A stretch of DNA of 64,000 bases from Rhodoferax sp. GTDB taxonomy: Bacteria > Pseudomonadota > Gammaproteobacteria > Burkholderiales > Burkholderiaceae_C. Below the pieces are notes generated by a model. The model did no database searches. It was not told the origin of the DNA and worked only from the letters and a program-made list of their open reading frames with translations. The stretch spans positions 286,190 through 350,189 of the forward strand of contig JARLJI010000116.1 of the NCBI GenBank assembly GCA_031291295.1. Direction: 5' to 3'. The translations under genes were made by a program, and so were the position numbers. Shown in pieces: positions 8,714 through 17,662 of this stretch. How positions within the stretch are numbered: the first letter of the stretch is position 1; each line of letters begins with the position of its first letter.

Positions 8714-9398
8714 AGACTTGAGCGTTTCCTACGGCAGTGTCAAGGCACTCGAGGGCATCACTCTCGAGGTAGCCGAGCGCGGCGTACTGCACGGCGTGAT
8801 CGGCCCGAACGGCGCCGGGAAATCGACCTTAATGGATGCCATCACCGGCCGGCGCAAGCCGACCCGCGGGCGCGTCTTTATCAACGGCCAGGACATCACC
8901 CACCAGTCGGTCGTGCAACGGCGCCGGCTCGGTATGTCGCGATCGTTCCAGCGCACCAGTATCTTCCCCGGCATCAGCGTGGGCGAACAGTTGGAACTGG
9001 TGGCCTCGCAGCTCGGTGAGGCCGATCTGCAAGGCATCGTCGACACGCTGGAACTCGGGCCCGTGTACCACGAGATCGCCGACAGCATTGCCTATGGCGA
9101 CCAGCGGCGCGTGGACATCGCGCTGGCGCTGGTCGGCCGGCCGACATTGATGCTTTTGGACGAACCCGCCGCCGGCCTGTCGACCACCGAGACCATCGGC
9201 CTGTTCGAACATCTGTCCACCGTGGTGCGCAAGCGCAACGTCACCGCGCTGGTGGTCGAGCACGATGTCGATGCGGTGTTTCGCTTCTGCGACACCATCA
9301 TCGCGCTCGATCTCGGACGGTTGCTGGCCAATGGCTCGCCGGCCGAAGTGCGCAGCAATCCGAAGGTGATCGCCGCCTACCTGGGGACAGCGGCATGA
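8700..9398 (+). CDS. LIV-type ABC transporter ATPase (LivG family)
   Basis: A 232-residue ABC ATPase. Walker A is GPNGAGKSTLMDAITG (about residue 35) and Walker B is PTLMLLDEPAAGLST; FQRTSIFPGISVGEQ is the Q-loop region. The signature segment reads IAYGDQRRVDIALAL, where the usual LSGGQ is replaced by YGDQR, as is normal for LivG proteins. It powers transport together with the LivF-type protein that follows. The start could also be ATG 8688, which only adds four residues. It ends in an ATGA overlap with the next gene. Confidence 0.92.
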   Translation: MLRIEDLSVSYGSVKALEGITLEVAERGVLHGVIGPNGAGKSTLMDAITGRRKPTRGRVFINGQDITHQSVVQRRRLGMSRSFQRTSIFPGISVGEQLELVASQLGEADLQGIVDTLELGPVYHEIADSIAYGDQRRVDIALALVGRPTLMLLDEPAAGLSTTETIGLFEHLSTVVRKRNVTALVVEHDVDAVFRFCDTIIALDLGRLLANGSPAEVRSNPKVIAAYLGTAA

Positions 9399-10090
9399 GC
9401 TTCATTCACGTCAAGGGCCTGCGCGCAGGCTACGGTAAATCGGTGGTACTGCGCGAGGTCGACCTCGAGGTCGAGGAGGGCGAAGCGGTCGCTGTGGTCG
9501 GCAAGAACGGCGCCGGCAAGTCGACCTTGCTGCAATCCTTCTTCGGCGGGACCACAATCAGCGGCGGCAGCATCGAAGTCGGCGGCGTCGCGTTGCAGAA
9601 GCTGCCGGCCTACCGCGCCGCCATGCAGGGGGTCACGCTGTCGCCGCAGGGCCGGATGATCCTGCCGCACCTGACGGTCGGTGAGAACCTGCTGCTGGGC
9701 GCCGCCAGCAAGCGCAAGGGGCACTGGACGGTCGATTTGGTCCACAAGCTGTTTCCGGTCCTGCGCGAGCGCCGCGACCGCATGGGCAACGAACTGAGCG
9801 GCGGGCAGCAGCAGATGCTGGCGGTCGGCAGGGCGCTGCTGGGCAACCCGCGCGTGCTCCTGCTCGACGAACCGTCGGAAGGGCTGTCACCGGTGCTGGT
9901 GGACGACCTGGCACGCGTGTTCAACGAGATCCGCGCCGCCGGCACTGGTGTGCTGATGGTCGAGCAGCACCTGAACCTGGTGCGCCGCGTCAGCCAACGC
10001 TTTGTCGTGATGGCCAAGGGCGAAATCATCGACTGCGGGCGCACTGAGGATATCGATTCGGAGCAGCATCGCGCCGCGTTGGCTTTTTGA
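9395..10090 (+). CDS. LIV-type ABC transporter ATPase (LivF family)
   Basis: A 231-residue ABC ATPase with Walker A GKNGAGKSTLLQSFFGG, signature LSGGQQQMLAVGRALLGNP and Walker B VLLLDEPSEGLSP. The full LSGGQQQ signature and short length fit LivF instead of LivG. [11 protein letters not shown] is coupled to the preceding gene through an ATGA overlap. The binding-protein gene follows after 20 bases. It hydrolyses ATP on the cytoplasmic face of the LivHM-type permease pair. Confidence 0.93.
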   Translation: MSFIHVKGLRAGYGKSVVLREVDLEVEEGEAVAVVGKNGAGKSTLLQSFFGGTTISGGSIEVGGVALQKLPAYRAAMQGVTLSPQGRMILPHLTVGENLLLGAASKRKGHWTVDLVHKLFPVLRERRDRMGNELSGGQQQMLAVGRALLGNPRVLLLDEPSEGLSPVLVDDLARVFNEIRAAGTGVLMVEQHLNLVRRVSQRFVVMAKGEIIDCGRTEDIDSEQHRAALAF

Positions 10091-10110
10091 CCACAGAAAT
10101 GGAGACTTGT

Positions 10111-11292
10111 ATGCTGAAGAAACTACTGGCCATCATGGCCGCCATCGTGGCATTCCAGGGCGGCGCCTTAGCCCAAAACACGATCAAACTCGGTGTGGTG
10201 AACATCGACACCGGACCCTTCGCGGTCAGCGGCGCCTACGTCAACGACGGCGCGGCGTTCGCAGTGGAGACGCTCAATGCTCAGGGCGGGGCGCTTGGGC
10301 GCAAGTACGAACTTATCACACAGAACCATGCGGGCACCCCGGCGTCGGCCATCGCCGCCGCTAACCGGCTGGTTGAGCAACAGGGCGTTTCGTTCTTCAC
10401 CGGCCTCAACCCGTCCGGTACCTCGCTGGCCATCGCGTCCAAGATGTCGGGGCTGAACGCGTTGTTCCTCGATGCGACGGCAGCCTCGGACGACCTCACT
10501 GGGAAGAACTGCGGACCGAACTACTTTCGTATCGGCATCACCGACGGCATGCAGGTTAACAGCTTCCGCGAACTCGCGGCCAAGAGTGGTGTCAAGACTT
10601 GGGATCTGCTGATGGCTGACATCGCGGTCGGCCACGACACCGCAAGGCGCTTCGCCGCCGCGATACAGGAAAGCGGTGGCAAGATCAACAAGACGCTGTT
10701 CGCGCCGATCACGGCTTCCGACCTCGGCAGCTATATCGACCAACTGCTCGACAAGCCGGCCGAAGGCCTGTTGATGTACTACCCGTCGTCGGGCGGCATC
10801 GCCTTGATCAAGCAGCAGCGGGCCTTCAGGCTGTTCGAGAAGTACAAGACGGTGTTGTCAGCCTCGATGGTCAACGAGATCCTGATCGGCGCGCAGGGCG
10901 ACGCCAGCGTTGGACTGTGGTCGGCTCAAAGCTACTTTTGGACCATGCCCGGCGAGCGCAATGCGGCATTCGTGAAAGCTTTTGAGCAGCGCTACAAGCG
11001 CAAGCCGACCTATATTGACGCGGACGCCTACATGTCGTTTGAACTGCTGCATCAGGCAATCCTGAAAGCCAAGTCGACCGATGTCACGGCTGTGCGCAAC
11101 GCGCTGGCCGGCCTCAAGGCCGAGACCGTGGTGGGCGAGGTCGAGATGCGCGCGGCCGACCATCAGCTGCTGCGTCCGCTGGTGGTGGTGCAGGCCACCA
11201 AGGCCGGCGAGGGCAAGGGGGAGATTACGATGAGGTCGATCGAAACGAGGGCGCAGATCGCGCCAGCGCTCAGCCCGGAATGCAAGATGTGA
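10111..11292 (+). CDS. ABC transporter periplasmic binding protein (type I, LivK-like)
   Basis: A 393-residue solute-binding protein. The start at 10111 gives a clean Sec signal peptide, MLKKLLAIMAAIVAFQGGALA, with likely cleavage after ALA; a GGAGAC ribosome site lies 7 bases upstream. The mature protein begins QNTIKLGVVNIDTGPFAVSG, the usual type I fold opening. It presents substrate to the LivH/M-type permeases encoded just upstream. Type I proteins of this branch bind amino acids, amides or aromatic/alicyclic acids; the neighbouring acyl-CoA ligase and hydratase favour a carboxylic acid. Confidence 0.92.
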   Translation: MLKKLLAIMAAIVAFQGGALAQNTIKLGVVNIDTGPFAVSGAYVNDGAAFAVETLNAQGGALGRKYELITQNHAGTPASAIAAANRLVEQQGVSFFTGLNPSGTSLAIASKMSGLNALFLDATAASDDLTGKNCGPNYFRIGITDGMQVNSFRELAAKSGVKTWDLLMADIAVGHDTARRFAAAIQESGGKINKTLFAPITASDLGSYIDQLLDKPAEGLLMYYPSSGGIALIKQQRAFRLFEKYKTVLSASMVNEILIGAQGDASVGLWSAQSYFWTMPGERNAAFVKAFEQRYKRKPTYIDADAYMSFELLHQAILKAKSTDVTAVRNALAGLKAETVVGEVEMRAADHQLLRPLVVVQATKAGEGKGEITMRSIETRAQIAPALSPECKM

Positions 11293-11293
11293 C

Positions 11294-12871
11294 ATGCCTG
11301 CGAACGATAGCTCGATGCAGATAGCCAACTTGCTGGAGCAGGACTTCAGCACCATCTCGACGCTGATCCGCGCGCACGCTGAGGCGCACCCCGCGCAACC
11401 CGCGTTGGTGCAGGAGGGGCGCACGCTCAACTACCGCGACCTCGATGCCGCGATGGATCGGGTGGCCGCTGCACTGCAGCGCGATGGTATTGCACCACGC
11501 GACGTTATCGCCATCTGCAGCGCGACCTCGCTGGAATACGCCGTCGTGTTCCTGGGCAGCGTGCGGGCCGGCGTGACCGTCGCGCCACTTGCGCCCGATT
11601 CGACGCCCGTCGGGCTTGCCGCCATGGTGGCCGACGCCGGCGCCAAGCTCTTCTTCCTGAGCGACGGGGTGGCCGGCTCGCTCGGCGACGTCGCCACAAT
11701 GATCGGCGCGCGCCGCATCGCGCTCGACGACTCGACGGCCGGCGCGGCGCTGTCGACGTGGCTGGCTGCGCCCGGCTTCGTGCCGCAAGCGGTCGAGATC
11801 GAGCCACAATGGCCGTTCAACATCATCTATTCGTCCGGCACCACGGGAATGCCCAAGGGCATCGTGATGCCTTACGCGTTCCGCTGGGCGCAGGTCAAGC
11901 TTTTCCGTGTGCTCGGCTACGGCCCCGGCGCGGTGGTACTGGTGTCGATCCCGCTGTACTCGAACATGACCTTGTCGAGCTTCCTGCCGGCGCTGTCGCT
12001 CGGCGCGACCGTCGTGCTGATGGCGAAGTTCGATGCCGGCCATTACCTCGCGCTGTCGCAAGAGCACCGTGTCACGCACAGCATGATGGTGCCGGTGCAG
12101 TTCCAGCGGATTATGGCGCGGCCAGACTTCGACAGCTATGACCTGTCGTCGTTCTGCGTCAAGTCGTGCGGCAGCGCACCGTTCCCGGCGGCACTGAAGG
12201 CTGACGTCGTGACGCGCTGGCCCGGCGGACTGGTCGAGTACTACGGCATGACTGAAGGCGGCGGCGTGTGCGCGCTGCCGGCGCACGAACGGCCCGACAA
12301 GCTGCACACCGTCGGCAAGCCGGCGGCCGGCCACGACATGCGCGTGATCGATGAGGAAGGCCGTGAGCTGCCGCGCGGCGAGATCGGCGAGATCGTCGGC
12401 CGCTCCGGCACCATGATGGTCGGCTACCACAACCTGCCGGCCAAGACCGCCGAGGTCGAATGGTTCGATGCCGAAGGGCGTCGCTTCATCCGCAGTGGTG
12501 ATATCGGCCGTTTCGATGAAGACGGCTATCTGGTCCTCCTCGACCGCAAGAAGGACATGGTCATTTCGGGCGGCTTCAACGTCTACCCGATCGACCTCGA
12601 GAACGTGCTGCGCAGGCATCAAGACGTGGCCGACGCGGCCGTATTCGGGGTGCCTTCGGAGCGCTGGGGCGAGTCGCCGATGGCCTGCGTCGTGCTGCGC
12701 GCCGGATCGACGACCACGGCCGATGCGCTGATGGCCTGGGCCAACGGGCAGTTGGCCAAGGCGCAGCGCCTGGCCGCGGTGAAGCTCGTCGCGAGCCTGC
12801 CGCGCAGCGACATCGGCAAGATCCTCAAGCGCGAATTGCGCGCGACCTGGGGCGCCGTGCCCGCGCCCTGA
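11294..12871 (+). CDS. AMP-forming acyl-CoA synthetase
   Basis: A 525-residue ANL-family acyl-CoA ligase. The phosphate-binding loop is IIYSSGTTGMPKGIVM (about residue 176), the adenine motif YYGMTEGGGV, the hinge/ribose motif RSGDIGRFDEDGYLVLLDRKKDMVISGG, and the C-terminal catalytic Lys lies in SDIGKILKREL. It activates an acid with ATP and CoA. The ATG is one base beyond the binding-protein stop, so the activation step is co-expressed with uptake; ATG 11315 is an alternative start. The sequence does not identify the acid. Confidence 0.92.
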   Translation: MPANDSSMQIANLLEQDFSTISTLIRAHAEAHPAQPALVQEGRTLNYRDLDAAMDRVAAALQRDGIAPRDVIAICSATSLEYAVVFLGSVRAGVTVAPLAPDSTPVGLAAMVADAGAKLFFLSDGVAGSLGDVATMIGARRIALDDSTAGAALSTWLAAPGFVPQAVEIEPQWPFNIIYSSGTTGMPKGIVMPYAFRWAQVKLFRVLGYGPGAVVLVSIPLYSNMTLSSFLPALSLGATVVLMAKFDAGHYLALSQEHRVTHSMMVPVQFQRIMARPDFDSYDLSSFCVKSCGSAPFPAALKADVVTRWPGGLVEYYGMTEGGGVCALPAHERPDKLHTVGKPAAGHDMRVIDEEGRELPRGEIGEIVGRSGTMMVGYHNLPAKTAEVEWFDAEGRRFIRSGDIGRFDEDGYLVLLDRKKDMVISGGFNVYPIDLENVLRRHQDVADAAVFGVPSERWGESPMACVVLRAGSTTTADALMAWANGQLAKAQRLAAVKLVASLPRSDIGKILKRELRATWGAVPAP

Positions 12872-12895
12872 TCACAACCAAGGAAGGATACAGCG

Positions 12896-14053
12896 ATGGG
12901 ACCACTCGAGGGAGTCAAGGTCGTGGAGATGGCGGGGCTCGCGCCCGGGCCGTTCGCCGCGATGATGCTGGCCGACATGAGCGCGCAGGTGCTGCGCATC
13001 GAGCGGCCGGGGCAGGTTTCACCGCCCGGTCATCCGACCGTGGAGCTGCTCAATCGCAGCCGCGGCGTGGTCGCGCTCGATCTGAAGTCGCCGGCCGGGC
13101 TCGGCACCTTGCGGCGGTTGCTCGACGGCGCCGATGCATTCATCGAAGGCTTCCGGCCGGGGGTGATGGAGCGGCTCGGCCTCGGGCCCGACGCTTGCCT
13201 GGCCACCAACCCGAAGCTGGTCTACGGCCGCATGACAGGCTGGGGGCAAGACGGCCCGCTCGCCAAGGCGGCCGGCCACGACATCAACTACATCGCGCTC
13301 ACCGGCGCGCTGCATTCGATCGGCCGCAAGGGACAGCCGCCGACGGTGCCGCTGAACCTGGTCGGCGACTTCGGCGGCGGCGGCATGTACCTCGCGTTCG
13401 GCATAGTCTGCGCGCTGCTCGAGGCGCGACGCTCGGGCAAGGGGCAGGCCGTCGATGCGGCGATGGTCGATGGCGCGGCCTCGCTGATGACCTACATGTT
13501 CGCCTCGCACGCGGTCGACGCCTGGAGCGACACGCGCGGCGAAAACGTGCTCGATGGCGACACCGCGCCCTGGTACGGCGTGTATGAAACTTCGGATTGC
13601 AGCTACATCAGCATCGCCTCGGCCGAACCGCAGTTCTATGCGGAGCTGCTGCGGCTGACCGGACTTGCCGACGCCGCCGATCGTGCCGCGTTGCCCAATC
13701 AGCTCGATCGCACCAGCTGGCCTGCATTTCGCGCGCGCTTGGCCACGCTGTTCAAGGGGAGGACGCGCGCCGAGTGGTGCGCCGTTATGGAAGGCAGCGA
13801 CGTCTGCTTCGCGCCGGTGCTGACATTGGGCGAAGCTATGGTGCATCCGCACAACCAGGCGCGCGGCATTTTCGTCGAAGTCGACGGCGTGGTGCAGCCG
13901 GCGCCGGCGCCGCGCTTTAGCCGCACCGTGCCCGATCGTCCCACCCTGCCCAAGCGGGTGAGCCAGGACAACACCGATGTGCTGGCCTCGTGGGGTTTCA
14001 CTTCACAAGAGGTGCAGGCACTGCGCAGAGAAGGCGCGTTCGGCACAGCCTGA
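12896..14053 (+). CDS. CaiB/BaiF-type CoA transferase, alpha-methylacyl-CoA racemase-like
   Basis: A 385-residue family III protein. It looks closest to alpha-methylacyl-CoA racemase: VVALDLKSPAG, EGFRPGVMERLGLGPD, RMTGWGQDGP, then GHDINYIALTGALHSIG (candidate catalytic His) and LVGDFGGGGMYLAFGI (candidate catalytic Asp). Racemases of this type invert a 2-methyl centre of an acyl-CoA so that an S-specific dehydrogenase can act. An AAGGAAGG ribosome site precedes the ATG. It is the last gene of the 5908-14053 operon. An IS630-family element sits immediately after its stop codon and may cut transcription. The gene at 51727 is a close paralogue. Confidence 0.88.
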   Translation: MGPLEGVKVVEMAGLAPGPFAAMMLADMSAQVLRIERPGQVSPPGHPTVELLNRSRGVVALDLKSPAGLGTLRRLLDGADAFIEGFRPGVMERLGLGPDACLATNPKLVYGRMTGWGQDGPLAKAAGHDINYIALTGALHSIGRKGQPPTVPLNLVGDFGGGGMYLAFGIVCALLEARRSGKGQAVDAAMVDGAASLMTYMFASHAVDAWSDTRGENVLDGDTAPWYGVYETSDCSYISIASAEPQFYAELLRLTGLADAADRAALPNQLDRTSWPAFRARLATLFKGRTRAEWCAVMEGSDVCFAPVLTLGEAMVHPHNQARGIFVEVDGVVQPAPAPRFSRTVPDRPTLPKRVSQDNTDVLASWGFTSQEVQALRREGAFGTA

Positions 14054-15183
14054 TACCAAATAGCCTTCAATAAGGTTGATAATCAACTTCATCCTGACCT
14101 GATAGGATGAAGCGGATGAAGGCCTTGATCAATGCGGACCCCTCGATCATCGAGAGCCTGGCCGAGCGGCTCAAGAGCGCGCGAGGGCGCCCCGAATACC
14201 AGCGCATCCAGTGCGTTCTGCTACGCGCCACGCTGGGCAGTTCAGCCGCCGAGATCGCCAAGGTGCTGGGCTGGGCCACCACCACGGTGCACAACATTCA
14301 CTCGCGCTTTGCTCGCGAGCACGAGGCCATCTTCGATCTCAAGCCCAAGGGTGGGCGCAATCACCAGCACCTCACGCCCGAGGACGAGGCCGGGCTGCTT
14401 GCCCCCTTCATCGGGCAGGCCCGCGCCGGCGGCATGCTGCAGGTGGCACAAGTGCGCAGCGCCTACGAGCAGCGCGTAGGCCAACCGGTGGCTGCAAGCA
14501 CCATCTACCGGCTACTGGATCGCCACGGCTGGCGCAAAGTCGTGCCGCGCCCGAGGCACCCCAAGGCAGATGTCGCGGCACAGGCCGCCTTTAAAAAAAC
14601 TGCGCCCCGCGCTGCGCCGCGAGGTTGAGCGCCAGGCTCGGCTGGGCCGAGCGGTGCGGCTGATGTTCCAGGACGAAGGCCGCTTCGGCCTGTTGGGCAG
14701 TCCCAGGCGGTGCTGGGCACCCCGGGGCATGCGCCCTGTCGTCGGCGCACGTCTGGTTCGTCAATTCACCTATGCCTTTGCTGCGGTCAGCCCACACGAC
14801 GGCGTCATGGACACCCTGATCCTGCCGTGGGTGAACGCGCAGACCATGTCTTTGTTCCTGGACACGGTGGCACGGCGCCATGCCCATGAGTTCATCGTCA
14901 TGGTCATGGATCGGGCGGGTTGGCATGTCGCGGGTGATTTGGTGGTGCCCGAGAACATGCGCCTGTTGTTCCTTCCCCCCTATAGCCCCGAACTCAACCC
15001 GGCCGAGCACCTGTGGAAGGCGCTGCGCGAGGCCTGCTTTGCCAACACGGTGGTCGCCAGCATGGATGCCGTGGAGAGCGCCTTGGTCAGCGGCCTGCGC
15101 GACATGGAGCAGAACCAGCACCGAACCCAGTCACTGACCGGGTTCGATTGGATAACTTCTATTTCATTGAACGCAATTTAGTA
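14054..15183 (+). mobile_element. IS630-family insertion sequence with TA target duplication
   Basis: An element of about 1.13 kb bounded by TA dinucleotides (14054-14055 and 15182-15183), the target choice of IS630/Tc1 elements. The first 21 bases and the reverse complement of the last 21 match at 16 positions, both starting TAC(C/T)AAAT and containing TTCAAT. The interior holds a two-frame transposase. It landed directly behind the stop codon of the CoA transferase gene, between convergent operons, so no gene is broken. Confidence 0.85.
14107..15181 (+). CDS. IS630-family transposase in two frames joined at an A7 run
   Basis: The first frame (14107-14628) encodes the helix-turn-helix DNA-binding half, including SSAAEIAKVLGWATTTVHNIHSRF. 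The second (readable to 15181) encodes the DDE catalytic half: Asp in FQDEGRFG, Asp in VMDRAGWH and Glu in LNPAEHLW. The protein similarity passes from one frame to the other at TTT followed by seven A (14590-14599). Skipping one base, or losing one A during transcription, joins AAFKK to LRPALRREVE. IS630 relatives are known to use programmed shifting, so this may be functional; a simple inactivating indel is the alternative. Confidence 0.8.
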
Positions 15184-15219
15184 TGAGTCCGAACACCCGG
15201 AGCGCACGGGCGCTCGGCG

Positions 15220-15807
15220 CTAGGGCGTCGATTCGTTCAGCGTTCTCACGCGCATGTCGTCCAGCGAGCTGCCGACCATCCGTGTCACCGAGCAGTGATC
15301 GAGCGAGAAGGTCTCGGTGCCCGGCATGCGCATCGCGTGGGCAACCAGCGTCTTGATCGGCATGCCGTGCGAGAACACGGCGACCACGCTCCCGCGCGAA
15401 TCGGCCAGCAGCGCGGCGAACGCGTCCATCACTGTCTTGTGAAAGACATCTGGATCAACGCCCAGGAAGCCCGGCGGCGACGCCAGGAACTCGGCCCAGC
15501 GGTGCGGCTCTTCTCGCCGGATGGTGTCGGGCGAGCGATAGCGATCGGTGTAAAGGTCGCATTCGGCCAGGCCGTTGATCACCTCGATATCGATGCCGAG
15601 CAGGCGCGACAGCGGCGCCGCCGTATCCAGTGCCCGCTGCTGCGGACTGCAGACGATGCGATCGATCGGCTCGAAGGCGAGCCGGCGAAGCGCAAGCACA
15701 CGCGCCTGCACTTGGCCCGCTGCATGCAGCGGCGGATTGCCGGGTCGCAGCGCGTGACCTTCATCGGGCTGGCCGTGTCGAACGAGCAAGAGCTGCTTCA
15801 TGGTCAC
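15220..15807 (-). CDS. Histidine phosphatase family protein
   Basis: A 195-residue branch of the phosphoglycerate-mutase-like histidine phosphatases. The phosphohistidine motif is LLLVRHGQPDEG at the N-terminus, with the second catalytic His in VAVFSHGMPIKTL; the IVCSPQQRALDTAAPL stretch is also typical. It removes phosphate from a small molecule. It is the last gene of the minus-strand ABC operon, 13 bases behind the MDR dehydrogenase. A paralogue at 55585 has the same N-terminal RHGxPDE pattern and also sits among acyl-CoA genes, which suggests a role with a phosphorylated CoA-pathway intermediate; that is inference. Confidence 0.85.
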   Translation of the reverse strand: MTMKQLLLVRHGQPDEGHALRPGNPPLHAAGQVQARVLALRRLAFEPIDRIVCSPQQRALDTAAPLSRLLGIDIEVINGLAECDLYTDRYRSPDTIRREEPHRWAEFLASPPGFLGVDPDVFHKTVMDAFAALLADSRGSVVAVFSHGMPIKTLVAHAMRMPGTETFSLDHCSVTRMVGSSLDDMRVRTLNESTP

Positions 15808-15820
15808 CGAGGGATCTTCA

Positions 15821-16846
15821 TCAGGCCATCAGGACGACGACCTTGCCGAACTGCTCGCCACGTTCCAGGCAGTCGAAGGCCGCGTGCACATCATCAAGGG
15901 CGAAGCGGCGATCGATCACCGGCTTGATGGCGCCGCTGGCGAACAAACTGACCAGCTGGCGGAACTCGTCGACGCTGCCGCCTGTGGAGCCGTAGATCTC
16001 GAGCTGGCGAATAAACAGGCGCTGGATTTCCGCCGGCGGATTGGAGCCTGTCGTAGCGCCGCAGGTGACCAGCCGGCCACCGCGCCTCAGGCAACGCAGC
16101 GAGTCGCCCCAGCTCGCCTGGCCAACGCTGTCAATGACCATGTCGACACCTTCGCCGCCGGTCAGCGCGAGCACGCGCTCGGCCACCTGTTCAGTCCGGT
16201 AGTTGACGCCGCTGCTCGCGCCGAGCGCCAGCGCACGTTCTATTTTCGCGTCGCTCGATGAGGTGACGAGTACCCGCGCACCGGCCCGCAATGCCAGTTG
16301 CAGGCTGGCGACAGCGACGCCGCCGCCGATGCCGACGACCAGCACCGTCTCGCCGGGCTGCAGCGCCCGCTTGCCGAACAACATGCGCCAGGCGGTGAGG
16401 TGGCCCGTCATCAGTGCCCCGGCATCGACCAGGTCCACCGCGTCGGGCAAAGGGAAGAAGCACCGGTTGGGCATCACCACGTACTCGGCGAAGCCCCCGT
16501 CGCGATGCTCGCCCATGATGTGGGCCCGCAGGCACAGCGGCTGCTCGCCAGCCATGCAATAGCGGCATCGGCCGCAGAAGGCGTTGGAGTAGAGAACGGC
16601 CTTCTGCCCCGGTCGCAGCCCGCTGTCCGCATCGGCTTCGACCACCACGCCGGCCGCCTCCACACCCATGGTCTGCGGCAGGCTGTGAGTGATCCCGCTG
16701 CCGTTGTCGCGCATGTACAGGTCGACCCGGTTCAGCCCCGCGGCATGCACGCGCATCAAAGCCTCGCCCGGGCGAGGCTTCGGCACAGCGATGTCGCGCA
16801 CGAAGAGCCCGGCACGGCCGCGTTGTTCAAGGATGGCAGCTTTCAT
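15821..16846 (-). CDS. Zinc-type medium-chain alcohol dehydrogenase/quinone reductase
   Basis: A 341-residue MDR-superfamily oxidoreductase. The GroES-like half contains a four-cysteine structural zinc lobe (FCGRCRYCMAGEQPLC) and the GVEAAGVV segment. The Rossmann half has VLVVGIGGGVAVASLQLA. It probably uses NAD(P)H on a carbonyl, alcohol or enoyl substrate. It is co-transcribed with the SDR gene (12-base gap) and the phosphatase, downstream of an ABC uptake system, so it should act on the imported compound. Confidence 0.88.
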   Translation of the reverse strand: MKAAILEQRGRAGLFVRDIAVPKPRPGEALMRVHAAGLNRVDLYMRDNGSGITHSLPQTMGVEAAGVVVEADADSGLRPGQKAVLYSNAFCGRCRYCMAGEQPLCLRAHIMGEHRDGGFAEYVVMPNRCFFPLPDAVDLVDAGALMTGHLTAWRMLFGKRALQPGETVLVVGIGGGVAVASLQLALRAGARVLVTSSSDAKIERALALGASSGVNYRTEQVAERVLALTGGEGVDMVIDSVGQASWGDSLRCLRRGGRLVTCGATTGSNPPAEIQRLFIRQLEIYGSTGGSVDEFRQLVSLFASGAIKPVIDRRFALDDVHAAFDCLERGEQFGKVVVLMA

Positions 16847-16858
16847 GGGCGCCTCGCC

Positions 16859-17662
16859 TCAGTTGGGCGTCAGCACGGCGCCGCCGCAGACCGAGATCAC
16901 TTGGCCGGTGACGTACTGCGAAAGATCGGTCACAAGGAACTCGAGCACCCCCGCGCAATCCTCGACCTTGCCGAAGCGGCGCAGCGGTATTTGCGCTGCC
17001 TCGTCGTCGGTACCGACGCCGCGCTGGGCAGCTTGCGCTGCCACGCGTGCGGTCATCATCACGCCGGGCGCGAGGCAGTTGGCCCGGATGCCGTGCGGCC
17101 CGAGTTCGGCGGCAAGGTAGCGCGTGTAGTGGGTCACGGCGGCCTTCGCCGCGCCGTAGCCCGCCAGCAAGCCCTGCTTGTACGTAGTGATCGCCGACTG
17201 CGACGAGATGTTGACGATCACGCCGGAGCCCTGGCGTTTCATGATCGGCGTCGCCGCCTGACAGCAGTGGACGGCGCTCATGTAGTTCACGTCGAGCAAG
17301 AAGCGCATGTCCTCTTCGGGCGACTCCGACGCGCGGCTGCGCTCGGCCGGAGTCAGTGCGCCGCCTGCGTTGTTGACCAGGATGTCGATCCGGCCGAAGG
17401 CCCGCAGCACTGCGTCTATCGCCCTAAACGCCTCGTCGCGTTGCGCGAGATCGACCTCGATCCCTAGGCTGCGCCGGCCGAGCTGTTCGATCTCCTTCGA
17501 CACGCTCGATGCGTTCAGTCTCTCGCCGAACTCGGCCGCACCATCGAGCTTGATGTCGGCGACGACGACATCGGCTCCGAGAGATGCGAGACGCAGCGCA
17601 TACGCGCGACCTAGACCGCGTGCCGCGCCGGTGACGACGGCGGTCTTGCCGAGAAGCTTCAT
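16859..17662 (-). CDS. Short-chain dehydrogenase/reductase
   Basis: A 267-residue classical SDR. Cofactor motif TGAARGLGRAYALRLASLGADVVVAD, structural NNAGG, catalytic Ser in NISSQSAI and the Tyr-x3-Lys pair as YGAAKAAVTHY. Asp after the second beta strand (VADIK) favours NAD. The C-terminal VTGQVISVCGGAVL is normal. It overlaps the upstream ATPase gene by four bases. The likely role is oxidation of a 3-hydroxyacyl-CoA or alicyclic alcohol made by this operon's pathway. Confidence 0.9.
   Translation of the reverse strand: MKLLGKTAVVTGAARGLGRAYALRLASLGADVVVADIKLDGAAEFGERLNASSVSKEIEQLGRRSLGIEVDLAQRDEAFRAIDAVLRAFGRIDILVNNAGGALTPAERSRASESPEEDMRFLLDVNYMSAVHCCQAATPIMKRQGSGVIVNISSQSAITTYKQGLLAGYGAAKAAVTHYTRYLAAELGPHGIRANCLAPGVMMTARVAAQAAQRGVGTDDEAAQIPLRRFGKVEDCAGVLEFLVTDLSQYVTGQVISVCGGAVLTPN

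Noticed and set aside
11270-12622. 450-codon minus-strand open frame inside the acyl-CoA ligase gene
   Set aside because: The plus-strand frame carries all ligase motifs; the minus frame has none and no ribosome site.
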